The notes beneath the pieces were generated by a model, which was not told the origin of the DNA, made no database searches, and worked only from the letters and a program-made list of their open reading frames with translations. Below are positions 38,478-50,923 of a DNA stretch of 64,000 nucleotides, piece by piece. How positions within the stretch are numbered: the stretch's first letter is position 1; each line of letters begins with the position of its first letter. Source of the DNA: Physcia stellaris (lineage: Eukaryota > Ascomycota > Lecanoromycetes > Caliciales > Physciaceae); contig JABSSW010000013.1 in assembly GCA_018902385.1 (NCBI GenBank), positions 620,001 to 684,000 on the forward strand, read 5' to 3'. The translations under genes were made by a program, and so were the position numbers.

Positions 38478-38700
38478 GCTTTATTTCTTTCAATGCTAAC
38501 CTTCCCGGCCGGTATCGACGACGGGTGGGGCCGACCTGTCTAATGCTTGGAAAGCCTGGCTTTGCCAACGAAGGGTATCGCCACCGGTCGGAGTCAGGGC
38601 TCACGCGACTTCTCGGACCACGCGGGCGAATGAAAGCTTGAATGTTGCTTGAAAAATGATCAAAATGGCAGTGCTTGATACTTCACTGAATGTAGATTTC
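38478..38700 (-). pseudogene. Misordered fragments of a centromeric histone H3 (CENP-A) gene
   Basis: Two histone-H3-fold pieces lie on the minus strand in the wrong order. The first (about 38530-38640) reads KLSFARVVREVA, a TGA, then ALTPTGGDTLRWQSQAF, matching helix 1, loop 1 and the start of helix 2. The second, downstream (about 38480-38545), reads RRRYRPGRLALKEIKRYQK, the N-terminal helix region that should come first. Loop 1 is longer than in canonical H3 and resembles CENP-A. No C-terminal helix 3 is visible. The arrangement suggests a tandem partial duplication followed by deletion. The functional copy must lie elsewhere. Confidence 0.65.
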
Positions 38701-38799
38701 AAGAGATCGTGAACGTAAAGATATGAGTTATGATTCGAATTGTTCAGCCTTCACTGCTGTTTGCGGTAGTATTGGCTGGCAAACTGGTGACGGACTGTT

Positions 38800-40858
38800 A
38801 GCATTTGATGCTCTCAACGGTAACACGTTGTATTTCAATTAATAGACGCTTAGTGAGGAGGACTTACTTGAGCACCGACACCCAGAAGAGGCAAGGACAG
38901 AAGTATCCTCTAAATGATTCATCTCCGGCATGCAATTGTGAGTTATGATTGATAAAGACTGGCTATGTCTCCTGAAACATAACAGCGGATAATGGAGTAA
39001 GTGTACCGGTATAGCCAATATAAAGCAAGAGAGGTAAGAGAGAAAGAATCACACATTGGATGACGATGTAGCAGAGTAGCAAATGATATATTGAATGAGA
39101 CGCCCAAGTCCTATAACCTCCATTTCCCGTTGACGAGCTGGTCAGTGCTTGGTCCTCTGTCGCGTTATCCGGATCTTTGCTGCCCTCAAATTGGGCATAT
39201 TCCACTTCGGTCATACCGAATCTTTTCTTCATTTCGGTATCGTATCTCTGCAGATTCGAAGAAATGGACATGCCAGCAACTCTCCGCGGAGATTTCGGGC
39301 AATGCCTTATCAACATTTCGGCTCATCTGCTTCGTGTCCCACGTTCCGGCAACAAAGTACTCGCACAGACTCACTTTGGGTGACGGGTTTCCCAAGCGTC
39401 GTGTGCGACAGAGGGCCTGATCTCCGACGGTTTTGGACCAGGAAACCCCAACGCTTGGAAGCGATGACTTTGGTCGATGTCGCGAGGGAGGCAGCGTCTA
39501 CCGCGTCGACATGTGCAAATCAGCTACCAATTATTGCGCGGTGATCTTGTTTGCGAGAGGGGAGTGACTGCATGCGAGTTGGACGGTGTAGACGGTGGTC
39601 TCGGCCGGATGGTAGCCAGCACTTCTTAGCAAGGGCCGTAGATCTCGTGCATGTCGTATGGATAGCTATGAGCCCTCCATGAGATCCTCGACTTTAACCA
39701 GTTAGGTAGGCCATGCTGATCAAACACGACGGTTACGGAGAGAAAGTGCTTCGAGTGCCGACAGAAGATGTTTTGTAAGGGGAGTGAGCCCGAAGGTAGG
39801 CGCCATGTAAGATGAAAAAAGAAATGAAAATATATAAAAAAATGAAAAATCAACGTCGAATCGAATCTCTGAAGACGTTGAGATCTGCTATAGTTACTGA
39901 AATAGACGTGTCAAACCCTGAAAGATAGGCACAAGAGTTTCGATCAGATCAATGGCGCCGTCGGAGATCTATGTATACGATCCAGGAGTAGCGTAAGCAT
40001 GGAAGTGCTCTAAGTGGAGGTGCTGTAGTTGACCGACTTTGTTGATTGGGAGGATAGCGTGGACAAGGTTCCGTCTGGGGCGATGGTGGTTCAAGTAGTA
40101 GCAAAACGTCGTTTCCTTCCTGATTCGGCTAACATGCGTTGCGTTGATGATCGTCTATGAGGTTGTGTCCAATGATGATCAAATTACTGGGTATCACGGT
40201 ACCGAGAGGGCGATAGTAGTGACCTCGTGAATGTCTGAGAGGAATACGTGATGAAAGCCCATACCAAATGATTCTGATGTAGTGGCACTGTGATTCAACT
40301 GTGGATCTATTTGGAAGCTGGTCCATCAGTGACAACTTGAGTATTTGTAAATATTATTTGTCAATATAGCTAGGACTAGAGACCTATGGATGCTTAGAAT
40401 AGTAGCTGGTGTCTGTAGGAGCATAGTGTTGTGAGGGTCTGCTGTTGGAAAAATGTAGAGGAGAAGGTTAGTACGGGTGGGGAGGGGGGTTTAAGTAGTT
40501 GCGAAGGTCTCTTCCTTCCTAATTGGGGACAGATGTGAACATTGGATGATTGGTGGTTGATTGCTAGGTTGACAGTCCCGTTCACTCGTACTCAAGGCGT
40601 GATCGGGCAATTCATTCTTTAAGTCCTCTCTGATTCATCCCAGTGAGAACGCAAGTTAGCTTCAGAAGGACAGATTGAAGTTATTGCTGGTCTGTCGCCA
40701 TTTTATGTATAGTCAAGGAACGCAGAGAGAGCTCGATAGCATGATCCGAAGACTATGTATTTATATTGTAGATACGAGTATCATGGAAACAGGTGAAAGA
40801 ATCACCTGGCATGCATTCTGGTCAAACTCAGGACCTCAGTCTCCCGTCTTTTCCCAGC
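38800..40858. other. Non-coding or decayed DNA
   Basis: A splice-donor-like GTAAGT near 38878 (minus) and a protein-like minus frame at 39186-39316 (QRYDTEMKKRFGMTEVEYAQ) hint at further decayed exons. From 39400 to 40858 I see no gene, only short chance frames. Confidence 0.35.
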
Positions 40859-43671
40859 TCAGAAGAATAGAATTTGATCATCCGGCCATCCCTGATCCTT
40901 CAATGCAATATGAATGCTCTTCTCTAGTGCCTCAGGCCCGCAAACGAGGACGAGCGTTTGGCTGTCTTTTATGCAGTGCTGCTTGAACAGCTCGCCATTG
41001 ATCCTGCCACGCAGCCCTTTCCACTCTTCAGGGGCTTTCGTGAGGGTATATAGAACTTTTGCCCTGTCTTCGTTGCCCTCGATCATTGCGTCCAGATCCT
41101 CTTTGCAGAGGATATCCTCGACAAGTCTGTTGCCATTCAACACCGTGCAGTGCGTCTTGTCATGCTTGTCATGCATAACGGCGCGAAGCACTTGAAATAT
41201 TGGCGTGATGCCGCTACCCCCAGAGATCATCGCAAAACGTTTGACTGTCCGCTTCTGAGCGTTTATGGAGCACAACCCGCGGCCGTGGTACTCGAATTTG
41301 CCGATGGGGCCTTTGAAATCCACGCCGTGGCCCAGTGGAAGAGCGTCAAGAGCTTTCGTCATCTTGCCCCCTTTGGCTGCCTCAGTGTCAAAGTAGACCT
41401 TGACTAGCACGTCAAGAAATCCCTTTTTTGAGGTTTCTGAGATTGGTGTATATGAACGGATGATGGCTTCCCGGGTTACAGGGTCACGCAGACGGATCAT
41501 CAGATGTTGGCCGATCGGCAAGCCCAGTGTTTGGGTCTCGGATTCGAGTTTGAATGTAAAGATCCGGGTGTCCCAAGAAATGATTTGCTTCGAATGTAGA
41601 ACAGCGGTAGTCCACGCTCGTGGCTGTAGGAATGTAGGTCGCGGTTCAGCAGACTTGTCTGCTATTTCACCCTGGCTAAGAACAGACCTAGCTGCTTCAT
41701 CTAGGGTGCCAATATGATAGCCCGGCATCATACCCTTGGCTGTTTCGGAGTCTGCCGTGCGCAATTAGCTACGACCATAAGATGAAATGGGTGAGACTTA
41801 CGTATTGCCATAAACTCATCGCTACTATCCATACCAGCAGCACTAAGGATACTCTGTGCACCCCCGGGATGCTCCTTCATGAAACCCGTACCATCGTAAA
41901 CCTCACCGTTGACGACAAACCAGGGCGCTTGTTCACTGTCGTGTTTTCGTAATTCATCAATCGTAATCGTCCTTTTGACACCTTCTTTGATCATCGATAC
42001 CTCCTTAACCTCCTCTTTTACCAACTGCTCGGCGTTTTCGCCACCAATGGATTCCCCCCAATAGCCGTTCGCCAAATTACCGCCAGCTTTCTTGACCCTC
42101 TCCATCCAACCTCCAGGCATTAAAGCTGGCTGAGTCGGGTGTTCGAATCGGAGAAAATCACCTTCCTTGCTGATCGTCACCCTGAACCAAGGGTTTTGCA
42201 TCATCCCAAGAACGCTCCAATACATGTCCCTAGGTTGTACATTCATGCTCTCATCCATAGCTCTAACAAGTATATCCTTAGCTTCCGCAAGCTCCGAAAC
42301 GGGTATATCCAAAGACCAAAACGCCCAACAAAAGCAAGATTCCTTCCATGACATATCTAGCCGACCTCCAAACAGATGATGATCGGTTTCTCGATACAGA
42401 TCTTCAGGATATTCAATCTTCGCAAGACGCCAAGAACGACCTTTATCAAGCGATAACTCGACTCGGGTAATCCTTCGCCCACCACCACCATAGGCATACC
42501 CTCTCGCGCGATACTTCTGTGGTGCATTGACCACACATAATTGCTCTTCATGTGATGGGTACACAGTTGCTGAATTGGTGCTCAGGTCATAAATCGCATA
42601 GCGATCATCTGTCCACCATTTGGGGTTATTTGCCGATTCTTCAGGGCTCACCATGGTAGGTAATACCCGATTATCGTAGATATGGTACCAATTATCACTT
42701 GGCTCCTCGGTTATGATCAGCTTCTTCAGCCATTTGACGCTTCGACCCCCAATCTGGCCAGGTATAACAGCTCGGAGTGGTTTTCCGTGGTCAGGCCTTA
42801 AAGTCTCACCATTCATCTTGTAGGACAGCATTATTCCTCGATTGGGATCCATAACCCAGTTGAGTTTCACCGAAGTTCCGTAGAACCCATTTGGCTGAAG
42901 AGAGCTGTCAGACTTCAATCAATATAAGAGCATGCTTCCTTACCAGCTTGTCCGCTCCCTCCATACAAACATATCGGGCCTTTCGTCGAGGCTTAGCCCT
43001 TTTGATCAGATCGGACATGTAGACACCAGTGAAAAGAGCCGTAGAGAGACCTGCAGCTCCCCAAGAGAAACCCTTGCTCTTCCTGACCACGTTTTGCTCT
43101 TTCCGCCTATTGCCGGCGCAAACAAGAGTGATTGGGCATGTTACTTGTTCATAATCTGATATAAGTTGTCGAAGAGTCATCTTGAAAGGTTTTTCGACAA
43201 GCCTAGAAACTACAAGTCAGAAGTGAACTTTCTTCAAAGAATTGACTACTACCCTTCCACGGTGAATTCCCAATTGGGAATATCCTGATCGCGAACTTCT
43301 GGCACGGCGCCATGATTCCTGACATAAAACAGTTCCGGGCTGGTCAGAAAACCTTCGTTGAAGAGTGCTTGAAGTGGCGCTTCTACGTTGAACGGATGGG
43401 TCCCGGTGAGTCGAATCAAGCGTGGATCGCGAGGCACATGGGCGTCAGGCGTCTTCTTATCGATGTCTAGAACCTCGGTTGGTCGACGGGTAGGTGGGGG
43501 TAATGGGATGTCAACATCGGCGTCTTCAGAGTGCAGGCTCTGATCTGAACCGCTCTCATCACTCTGTGGTGGGGTAAGCGGTAGACGTTCATGTTTCAAC
43601 CAGATATCCCTCGAATGCTTGTCCTGTGGCAAAGGGTCTTCCATGGTCCTCGAGAGATGATGGGGAAGCAA
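40859..43671 (-). CDS. niaD: Nitrate reductase [NAD(P)H], four exons
   Basis: Reduces nitrate to nitrite in the cytosol using a Mo-cofactor, haem and FAD. Exons: 43671-43253, 43202-42944, 42894-41802, 41751-40859 (887 aa), with three introns of 49-50 bp, all in phase. A second ATG at 43644 is an equally good start. Visible parts: the molybdopterin domain (VCAGNRRKEQN with the Mo-ligand Cys, GADKLPNGFYGTSVK across exon 2-3), the dimerisation domain, a cytochrome b5 domain with haem motif HPGG, the FAD domain (RSYTPISE) and the NAD(P) domain (GGSGITPIFQV, CGPEALEKS), ending in FF. Length and domain order are normal. It is divergent from nitrite reductase. Confidence 0.93.
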
Positions 43672-44911
43672 CAGGTCAAGCTAGGCGTTGCAGGTAGATA
43701 AGAGAAGCTACAAAGGAAAGAATGGGGGAAATGACCGCTTAGGAAAAAGCAGAGCAGTGACAATGAAGTAAGCGTGAGGCACACATGGATGGATTGGATT
43801 ATTCCCAGGACCAAGAAGGGTAGCCGGACCGTAATGGCAACATGGCTGATATGGCCAATGACGGCAGAGTCAATTCAACACTGCGGCGCCGCGGAGGTGA
43901 ATTACGAGGTCCTGTGCTTGTGCATGGCTGCAAGAATCCTTATCTTTGGCCTGCTAGCGTGGCCGAGGGCTGGATCTACCCGTCTCGAACCAGTCAAAGA
44001 TCTGAGGATGTGGGGAGCAACATGGCACTGCTTGGATCAGACGCAGGGAAGTCATATCTTTCCGACTCATCGAAATGCGTAATGCCATTCTGATTTGGAA
44101 TGCCTCAAGCATGGAGGGTCAATCCTCTGAAGATCCGATCGAGTTGGGGGATACCAGCTCGGGAGCGTTATGCTTGGAGTAAAGCGATTCAAAGCGTAAG
44201 GCCTCACGCCTTCCGAGCATTGAGTCAATCTCCGGTCCGGACGACTCAACCAATTGTCGAGTTCCGTGACCACGACCTGGACTGTTGAGTGGGATAAGAC
44301 TGATGGGGATTGACGATGAATTTGCACGATCGCGCATGGATCGCTAGTTCATAGTCAGGGGTCCAGGCACTTCTTGGCAGGCAAACGCGCTAAAAGGGGG
44401 CAGCTTATCAGAACGACATCCCTTATCGCTCCCTGACCAAAAGGGCCATCCCTCCACCATCCACTGTCACCATCAAGCGTTTCCTGACGCCCGCCGAGGA
44501 AAAGCAAACCCGTGGTCATCATCGACAACCCCCGCCGTCATGCTCCCACGCGCTGAGGCTCCGCAGTTGCAGCTGCAGGCCACCTCCTGCGCCTGCAGCA
44601 CCCTCGAGCTATCCCCGCGGTATTGCCATCATCCACCTTCTGCTGCCTCGGAATGGACGGAAGATGATCCCTCGCTCTGGAGCAGCGGCACTGGGCTTTT
44701 GCTTTTGCCACTTCTGACATGATCCTATCACCCTGGCCATTCGGTAGTCTGGATCCTCTCCCTCAATTATTCAAGCACCTCAGGCTTCACTTCTCTGTTG
44801 CCCATTGCCCACTTGATGGGTCCTTGACATCCTTGAGGGAGTCATCTCAAACACCATCTCTTTAAAGTCGAGTATCTGAGGTCGATCTGTGGCATACAAT
44901 CACCCTTCATC
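43672..44911. promoter_or_regulatory. Shared niaD-niiA promoter region
   Basis: 1.24 kb between divergent start codons. It contains CCGCGGAG at 43889-43896, the complement of CTCCGCGG, which fits the NirA site CTCCGHGG of Aspergillus. GATA-type elements of the AreA class occur at 43696 (AGATAA), 43940 (TTATCT), 44405 (TTATCA), 44423 (TTATCG) and 44725 (CTATCA). From A. nidulans, these suggest nitrate induction with ammonium repression. Several open frames here are chance. Confidence 0.7.
43889..43896 (-). promoter_or_regulatory. NirA-type binding site
   Basis: CCGCGGAG, reverse complement of CTCCGCGG, which matches the CTCCGHGG consensus known for the nitrate-specific Zn2Cys6 activator. It is the only full match I found between the two genes. 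Confidence 0.55.
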
Positions 44912-47900
44912 ATGTCTTGGGCCGATTCATCCCCGGGCATGCAGGCCGGCAAAGTGCCCGTCAACGGCCATGACCCGGAAGAAGACTCTCCTCAATATCC
45001 ACGGCCGCCAGAAAAAGGAAGAGGATTGTTGTCGTTGGGCTGGGTATGGTCGGCATTGCCTTTATGTAAGATATCTGCACCTGTCCTGGACGCCATTGCT
45101 TGAGCTAATATTGGATGCAACAGAGAGAAACTGATCAAAATGGATGAGAAGCGGAGGGAATACGATGTCGTCGTCATTGGAGAAGAACCGCACCTAGCAT
45201 ACAATCGCGTGGGATTGACGAGCTTCTTTCAGCATCGAAAAGCTGAGAATCTCTATCTAAACCCTCATGAGTGGGTGAGTTGGCTGAAATCCTTCTACAC
45301 CTCGTTCGGGGGACTAACTACGCGATTCTTAGTATTCCGGAAAGCCTGACGGAGCCCTCAATTACCATTTGAACACCATAGTCACCGAGATCCATCCCGC
45401 CCAAAAGGTTGTTTCGACATCGCGAGGCGATACAGTCCCTTATGATATCCTTGTCCTCGCCACTGGCTCAGATGCGCTTCTTCCTCGTCACACTCCCGGT
45501 CACGACGCCAAGGGCGTATTTGTCTATCGTACAATCGATGACCTCGAGAAGCTGATCACATATGCGGATACATGCAAAGGTAGTACTGGCGCCGTGGTTG
45601 GCGGAGGCCTGCTAGGGCTTGAAGCTGCAAAAGCGATGATGGATCTTGAAACATTCGGCAAGGTCAAGCTTATCGAGCGAAACAGATGGGTCTTAAGCCG
45701 GCAACTTGATGCTGATGCAGGGGGCATGGTGGTCGACCTTGTGACAAAACTTGGACTCGAAGTACTACTCAGTAAACGAGTAGGGAAAATTGAAGTTGAC
45801 CAAGATAACGCTGTGAAGGGTGTAGTGTTTGAAGATGGGGAGAAGATGGACTGTAAATGCCTGATGTTCGGTATCGGCATAAAAGCGCGCGATGAGTTAG
45901 CCAGAAGATCCTCGATCAAGTGCGCCGACAGAGGTGGCGGTATTGTCATTGACCCCAGCCTCATGACGAGTGAGAAAGACATTTATGCAATAGGGGAGTG
46001 CGCGAGCTGGGAAAGCCAGACGTATGGCCTTATCGCACCTGGTATCGAGATGGCTGACGTCCTTGCTTTCAACCTGACCCAAGCGAAAGTCCACTCACCT
46101 AGGAAATTCAAGCGTCCTGACTTGAGCACAAAGCTGAAGCTCCTCGGAGTGGAAGTCGCTAGCTTTGGAGACTTCTTTGCAGATCGAGACGGTCCTAAGA
46201 ATCTACCTGTGAGAAGGATCGCGACCAAGAAGAGCGAAGGCGAAGGCCCACAAACCATGGTGAAAAGTATTACCGACGGGCCACCTCCACCGCCTGTCAA
46301 GGCTCTCACATATAAAGATCCATTCTCAGCCGTCTACAAAAAGTACCTATTCACGCTAGATGGGAAATATCTGCTTGGTGGTATGATGATTGGAGACACT
46401 AAAGACTACGTGAAGCTGGTACCAATGGTAAAAACCCAGAAGCAGCTGGAAGTACCACCAAGTGAATTCATTATCGGCGCTAGTAAGGGTGGCGAGGACG
46501 ACGCAAGCGATCTCACGAACGACACTCAAATATGCTCCTGTCACAATGTCACCAAGGGGGATGTTGCCAAAGTAGTCCAAGACGGCACTTGCAAGAGTAT
46601 TGGCGATGTGAAATCATGTACCAAGGCGGGTACGGGTTGTGGTGGATGTATGCCTCTTGTGCAAAGTATCTTCAACGCGGAGATGAAGGCTATGGGTACC
46701 GAGGTGCTCAACCACCTTTGCCCTCACTTCGCGTATTCCAGAGCCGATCTCTTCAATATCATCTATGTCAAGAAGCTTAAGACATTTGCAGATGTCATGA
46801 AGGAATGTGGAAAGCAACCAGATTCGGTGGGATGCGAGGCCTGCAAACCGGCACTGGCCTCGATCCTCGCATCACTATATAACCAGCACGTCGTCGACAA
46901 ACCTCTGCATGGGCTTCAGGACACCAACGACAAGTTCCTTGCCAACATCCAACGAAATGGTACATTCTCTGTCATTCCCAGAGTGTCTGCTGGAGAAATC
47001 ACGGCCGACAAGCTTATCGTCATTGGCAATGTAGCAAAAAAGTACGGCCTTTACTGCAAAATTACCGGTGGTCAGCGAATAGATATGTTCGGAGCCAAGA
47101 AACAGGATTTGATCAGCATCTGGACAGAATTAGTCAATGGGGGCATGGAGTCTGGCCACGCATACGCCAAGTCACTCCGCACTGTGAAATCGTGCGTCGG
47201 TACTACGTGGTGTCGCTTCGGCATCGGCGACAGCGTAGGCATGGCCGTTCGGCTTGAAGAAAGATACAAAAGCATCCGCTCACCCCACAAGCTCAAAGGC
47301 GGAGTCTCCGGTTGTGTTCGAGAATGCGCCGAGGCACAGAACAAAGACTTCGGTCTCATCGCCACTGAAAAGGGCTTCAATGTCTTCGTCGGCGGCAACG
47401 GGGGCGCAAAACCGCGTCACTCCGAGCTTCTGGCCAAAGATGTTCCGCCTGACGACGTGGTGCCGATCTTAGATCGCTACCTGATGTTCTACATGCGAAC
47501 CGCAGACAAGCTGCAACGAACAGCCCGCTGGGTCGAGCAATTGCCGGGAGGCATCAAGTATCTCCGCGAAGTCGTGCTAGAAGACAAGCTCGGCATCTGC
47601 GCGGAGCTCGAAAAGCAAATGCAAGAGCTCATCGGAACCTTCTTCTGCGAATGGACGGAGGTGATCAACAACCCCGAGCGCCAGAAATCATTCCACCAGT
47701 TCGGCAACACGAGCGATACCCTCGAGACCATGGAAAAGGTCGACGAGCGCGGCCAGCAACGACCCGCCTACTGGCCCTCGGATTCCGTAAAGGAAGACTT
47801 CCGCGGCACGCAGTGGAGCCAGCTGACCTGGCAGCCCATGATCGAAGCCTCCAAATTCGCAGACATCCCCACCGGCAGCAGCAACCCGGTCAAGCGCGGA

Positions 47901-48392
47901 GACACCCAGCTCGCGATCTTCAAGATCAAAGGGAAGTGGTACGCGATGCAGCAGATGTGCCCGCACAAACGCACGTTCGCGATGAGCGAGGGGTTGATCG
48001 GCGATGATATGGCGTCCGACAAGCTCTGGGTCTCGTGCCCGTTTCACAAGCGCAATTTCACGCTCAATGGTACGGAGGCCGGGAAATGCAGTAATGATGC
48101 TGAGGTCTCGGTGGCTACTTTCCCGGTCGAGGAGAGGGAGGATGGGTGGGTGTATCTCAAGCTTCCGCCTGTGGAGGAGCTAGATGCGAGATTGGGCACT
48201 AGTAAGTGGAAGGTGTTGAAGGGGGAGGGCAAGGATCCCGGGTTCGCGAGGTTGGATGAGAAGATGAAGGGATTGAAGGGGAGGAAGATGTATGAGGCCA
48301 GTCATTTGGCGAATGGGGATGGGGCGAAGGCGGCGGCGAATAAGATTATTGGGAAGGGAGAGGGAGAGGGGGAGGGTGGTATGGATTGGTAG
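44912..48392 (+). CDS. niiA: Nitrite reductase [NAD(P)H], sirohaem type
   Basis: Reduces nitrite to ammonium. Supported exons: up to 45065, then 45124-45274 and 45333-48392, with two 58-bp introns. Visible parts: two dinucleotide folds ([22 protein letters not shown]), a BFD-like [2Fe-2S] segment (CSCHNVTK ... CGGC), sirohaem/[4Fe-4S] ligands (CVGTTWC and CVREC) and a C-terminal Rieske-like domain (CPHKR ... CPFHKR), about 1,100 aa, normal for fungi. The start is unsettled: ATG 44912 opens [14 protein letters not shown] in a different frame from [11 protein letters not shown] (44954)-AG intron of about 70 bp with a weak acceptor, or an indel, would explain it. Confidence 0.92.
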
Positions 48393-49328
48393 AGTATGTA
48401 GAATGTTAAGATTCAAACAGGTGGATACTGGCGTCATTAATATAAGCTGAGATCGCAACACAACGATCGCCCCACTCGGGAAATGGGAAGTGGTATCTAT
48501 ATCCGACGACGAACCATCAAAAAACAGAGTACCAAGTTAATTGGAAAAGGACAGTCTGTTATTCCGGCAAGCCAATTCATCTACTCTACTACTAAAATAG
48601 CCAAAGAAGCCATTCATCAGAAAGCACATCTGCCCTTCCCCTCCACTCCCGCCGATTTCAAGCCATCGCTCTCTCGACCCCAGAGAACACGCAGGCCGGC
48701 ATTACCAACAAGGCAGGCAAACCCCGCTTCTCCGACCACGCAAAGGAAGAAAAGCAGTACCACTTCCAACGAAACTTTATAATTAAGACTGCCCTATCCT
48801 ATCCGTTGCCAGGGTAGAGCTAATAGTTGTTGAAAGGGGTAAGCTCTCATCGTGGGGAGTGCGGCTCATAGACCGAGGAGTAAGAGAGAATAGTAAGCAC
48901 GGCTGCGGAGGAGGGGATTAATGGCTGGCTGTACAATAGCATTCGGTAGTTTTTCTTCGGTGAAATGAGATATCTGAATAAACCACTCGAAGAGAAGCAG
49001 TCTATTTAAAGCAGAGGGGAGATGGGGGGACTGAGAGGCAATAGCAAGCAACATCAAAATGTCTAGCTCGTCATGCCATATTCTTCGAAGAACACTCGAA
49101 GCCATAAGTTAGAGACATAAGATAGTCCGAAGATGCAGTACCTGTATTCCTCTGTCACAGCTGAATTTCCCATGCTTTTTATTTACATTGCTTTTCTTCC
49201 CCCGTAGGACAAGTACGCCACAAAGCAATACCAACCAAATAGCTAATTCCAAACAGGCTTTGTAGTCACGTAATGTACAACCAACTCCACAGCACCCATC
49301 CGAAACTGACTTACTCACTTGCCCACAG
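48393..49328. other. Intergenic between convergent genes
   Basis: It holds the 3' regions of nitrite reductase (plus) and tyrosinase (minus). No further gene was recognised. Confidence 0.5.
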
Positions 49329-50914
49329 CTAAACGTACATATAGCAAAAAGGGCCATCGATGGTCGAATCCGTAGCCGCGATAGTAACAGGGTCCGAAAG
49401 GACGTCGAACTGCATCTCAAAGTCTCGGGTAATATTCGCACTAGGTGGCTCTGTTGCATTCAATCAGCACTGAACACCAAGAACTCACAAAGTTCAGAAA
49501 GGATAGTCATACCATTAAACGCCGTACTCGTCCCAAAGACACTGCCAAACCTCGTATCCGGATCCAGCGCCTGCCAAATCGTCCACAACCGATCCACCTG
49601 CCCATGATGCAAGTAAAAGATAGGATCTCCCGCGCTCACAAGCGCATCATTACCCGGATCGCCGCCAATGGTGAAGTGCCCATTACCGTGGAGGCCACCA
49701 GCCGCTTCAAAGGCATCCGAGAATGCTTCGAGATGGTCATTACCGCCAATCAGTTTCTCGACAGCTGTTGGTCTCGTGCCGTTGGCGTAAAAGGGGGAGA
49801 CGTCACGTTTGAGGCAACGAGGATTGTAGTCTTTCCCGCTGCCGTCGCCGACGCGAGGCTCGAAGGCTGCGGGGCCGAGATTCACGGTGTAGTCCTTGAA
49901 TGGTCCATCGGTGACGCAGCCACCCCCTGTGCCGGGCGGAACGGTGAAGTTGCGACCCGGGAAGGCGAAGGTGAGGGTTCCCTCGTGAGGGACGGATGCG
50001 CCGTTGCTGCCCATTGAGTCGACGGAACCGTCGAAGATTTTGGATTTGAGTGGATCTTGGTAGGTGAGTGACCAGTCCCAGTAGGGTGTTGGGCCCTTGT
50101 AGCCGCATTCGGAGCGTAGCATCTTGTCGTAGATGTACATGTAGTAGCGATGCCAGTGGAGGAATTGACCCTGTGATTTGTAGTGAGCGACCGCAGGATC
50201 AAGATTTAGATAGTATGAATGGGATGATTTACTGAAAAGTGGATGTGTAGGGCTTGGAGAATATGCGTTGAAATGACATCGTCGAAACGGCTACGGGCGC
50301 CTGGAATTTGCTCATTGGATGATTTGTTTGGCAGCTTCTGGAGGCATTGAACTGCCGTGGTATATTCTATACGCTCATCTTTGGATAATGCATGCCTGTA
50401 AATTTCCGAACTTAGTGCCAAACTACGGTCATCATCTCATCAGTACCTACCACTCTCGGCGATACTGCAATGTATCTTTTGTGCAGCCAGACGTGCGGCT
50501 TTCCAGCTTCTTGAGTATATAATCGTTGTATTGGCGTTGCCAACCTTTGACCTTTTCGGCTGCTGCTGCCTCGGGACCGACGGGGGCAGGCTCGAATGGA
50601 TGTGGTCCAGCTGTGGATTCGAGGGAATTGGACCCGGAGCCTGGGGATTGGGCACTGTTCGGTGGTTTGGAAGTACTACTTGGCTGTGTTTCGCTGGTGC
50701 TACTTGTCTGCAGGCCGCCTTGTGGGTTTGGTTTAATCTGTGGCTGTGGGGCACCTTGTGGTTGACCGTTGCCCCAGACAGGGGCGGCTTGGAAAGTGTA
50801 TGGTCCCGGAGTATTTTCCAGGGCGCCAGTCCCAGACCCTTGGTTTTGTGGGCGTGCATGTACGTACACGGCCGTAGTGGAAAGAAGACAAAGCAGCTGT
50901 GCCGTGGACTTCAT
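49329..50914 (-). CDS. Secreted tyrosinase-like copper protein, four exons
   Basis: Type-3 copper oxidase family (phenol or catechol oxidation). Exons: 50914-50451, 50395-50233, 50170-49513, 49450-49329 (468 aa; an ATG 3 codons upstream is also possible), with introns of 55-62 bp. The signal peptide is KSTAQLLCLLSTTAVYVHA. Residues about 22-125 are a Pro/Ser/Gln-rich linker. The CuA site spans THILQALHIH and FLHWHRYYMY; the CuB site spans HGNGHFTIGG and IFYLHHGQVDRLW. The downstream PYWDW motif is typical. The C-terminal domain is short, as in the secreted short tyrosinases of ascomycetes. It may serve pigment or phenolic metabolism. It is convergent with niiA, with no sign of a shared function. 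Confidence 0.88.
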
Positions 50915-50923
50915 GATGAACAA

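Noticed and set aside
43774-44337. Several 60-100 codon frames between niaD and niiA
   Set aside because: They lie in the shared promoter, overlap each other on both strands and show no motif.
47651-48047. Opposed frames over the Rieske part of nitrite reductase
   Set aside because: Shadows of the real coding frame, with skewed Arg/Ala composition and no motifs.
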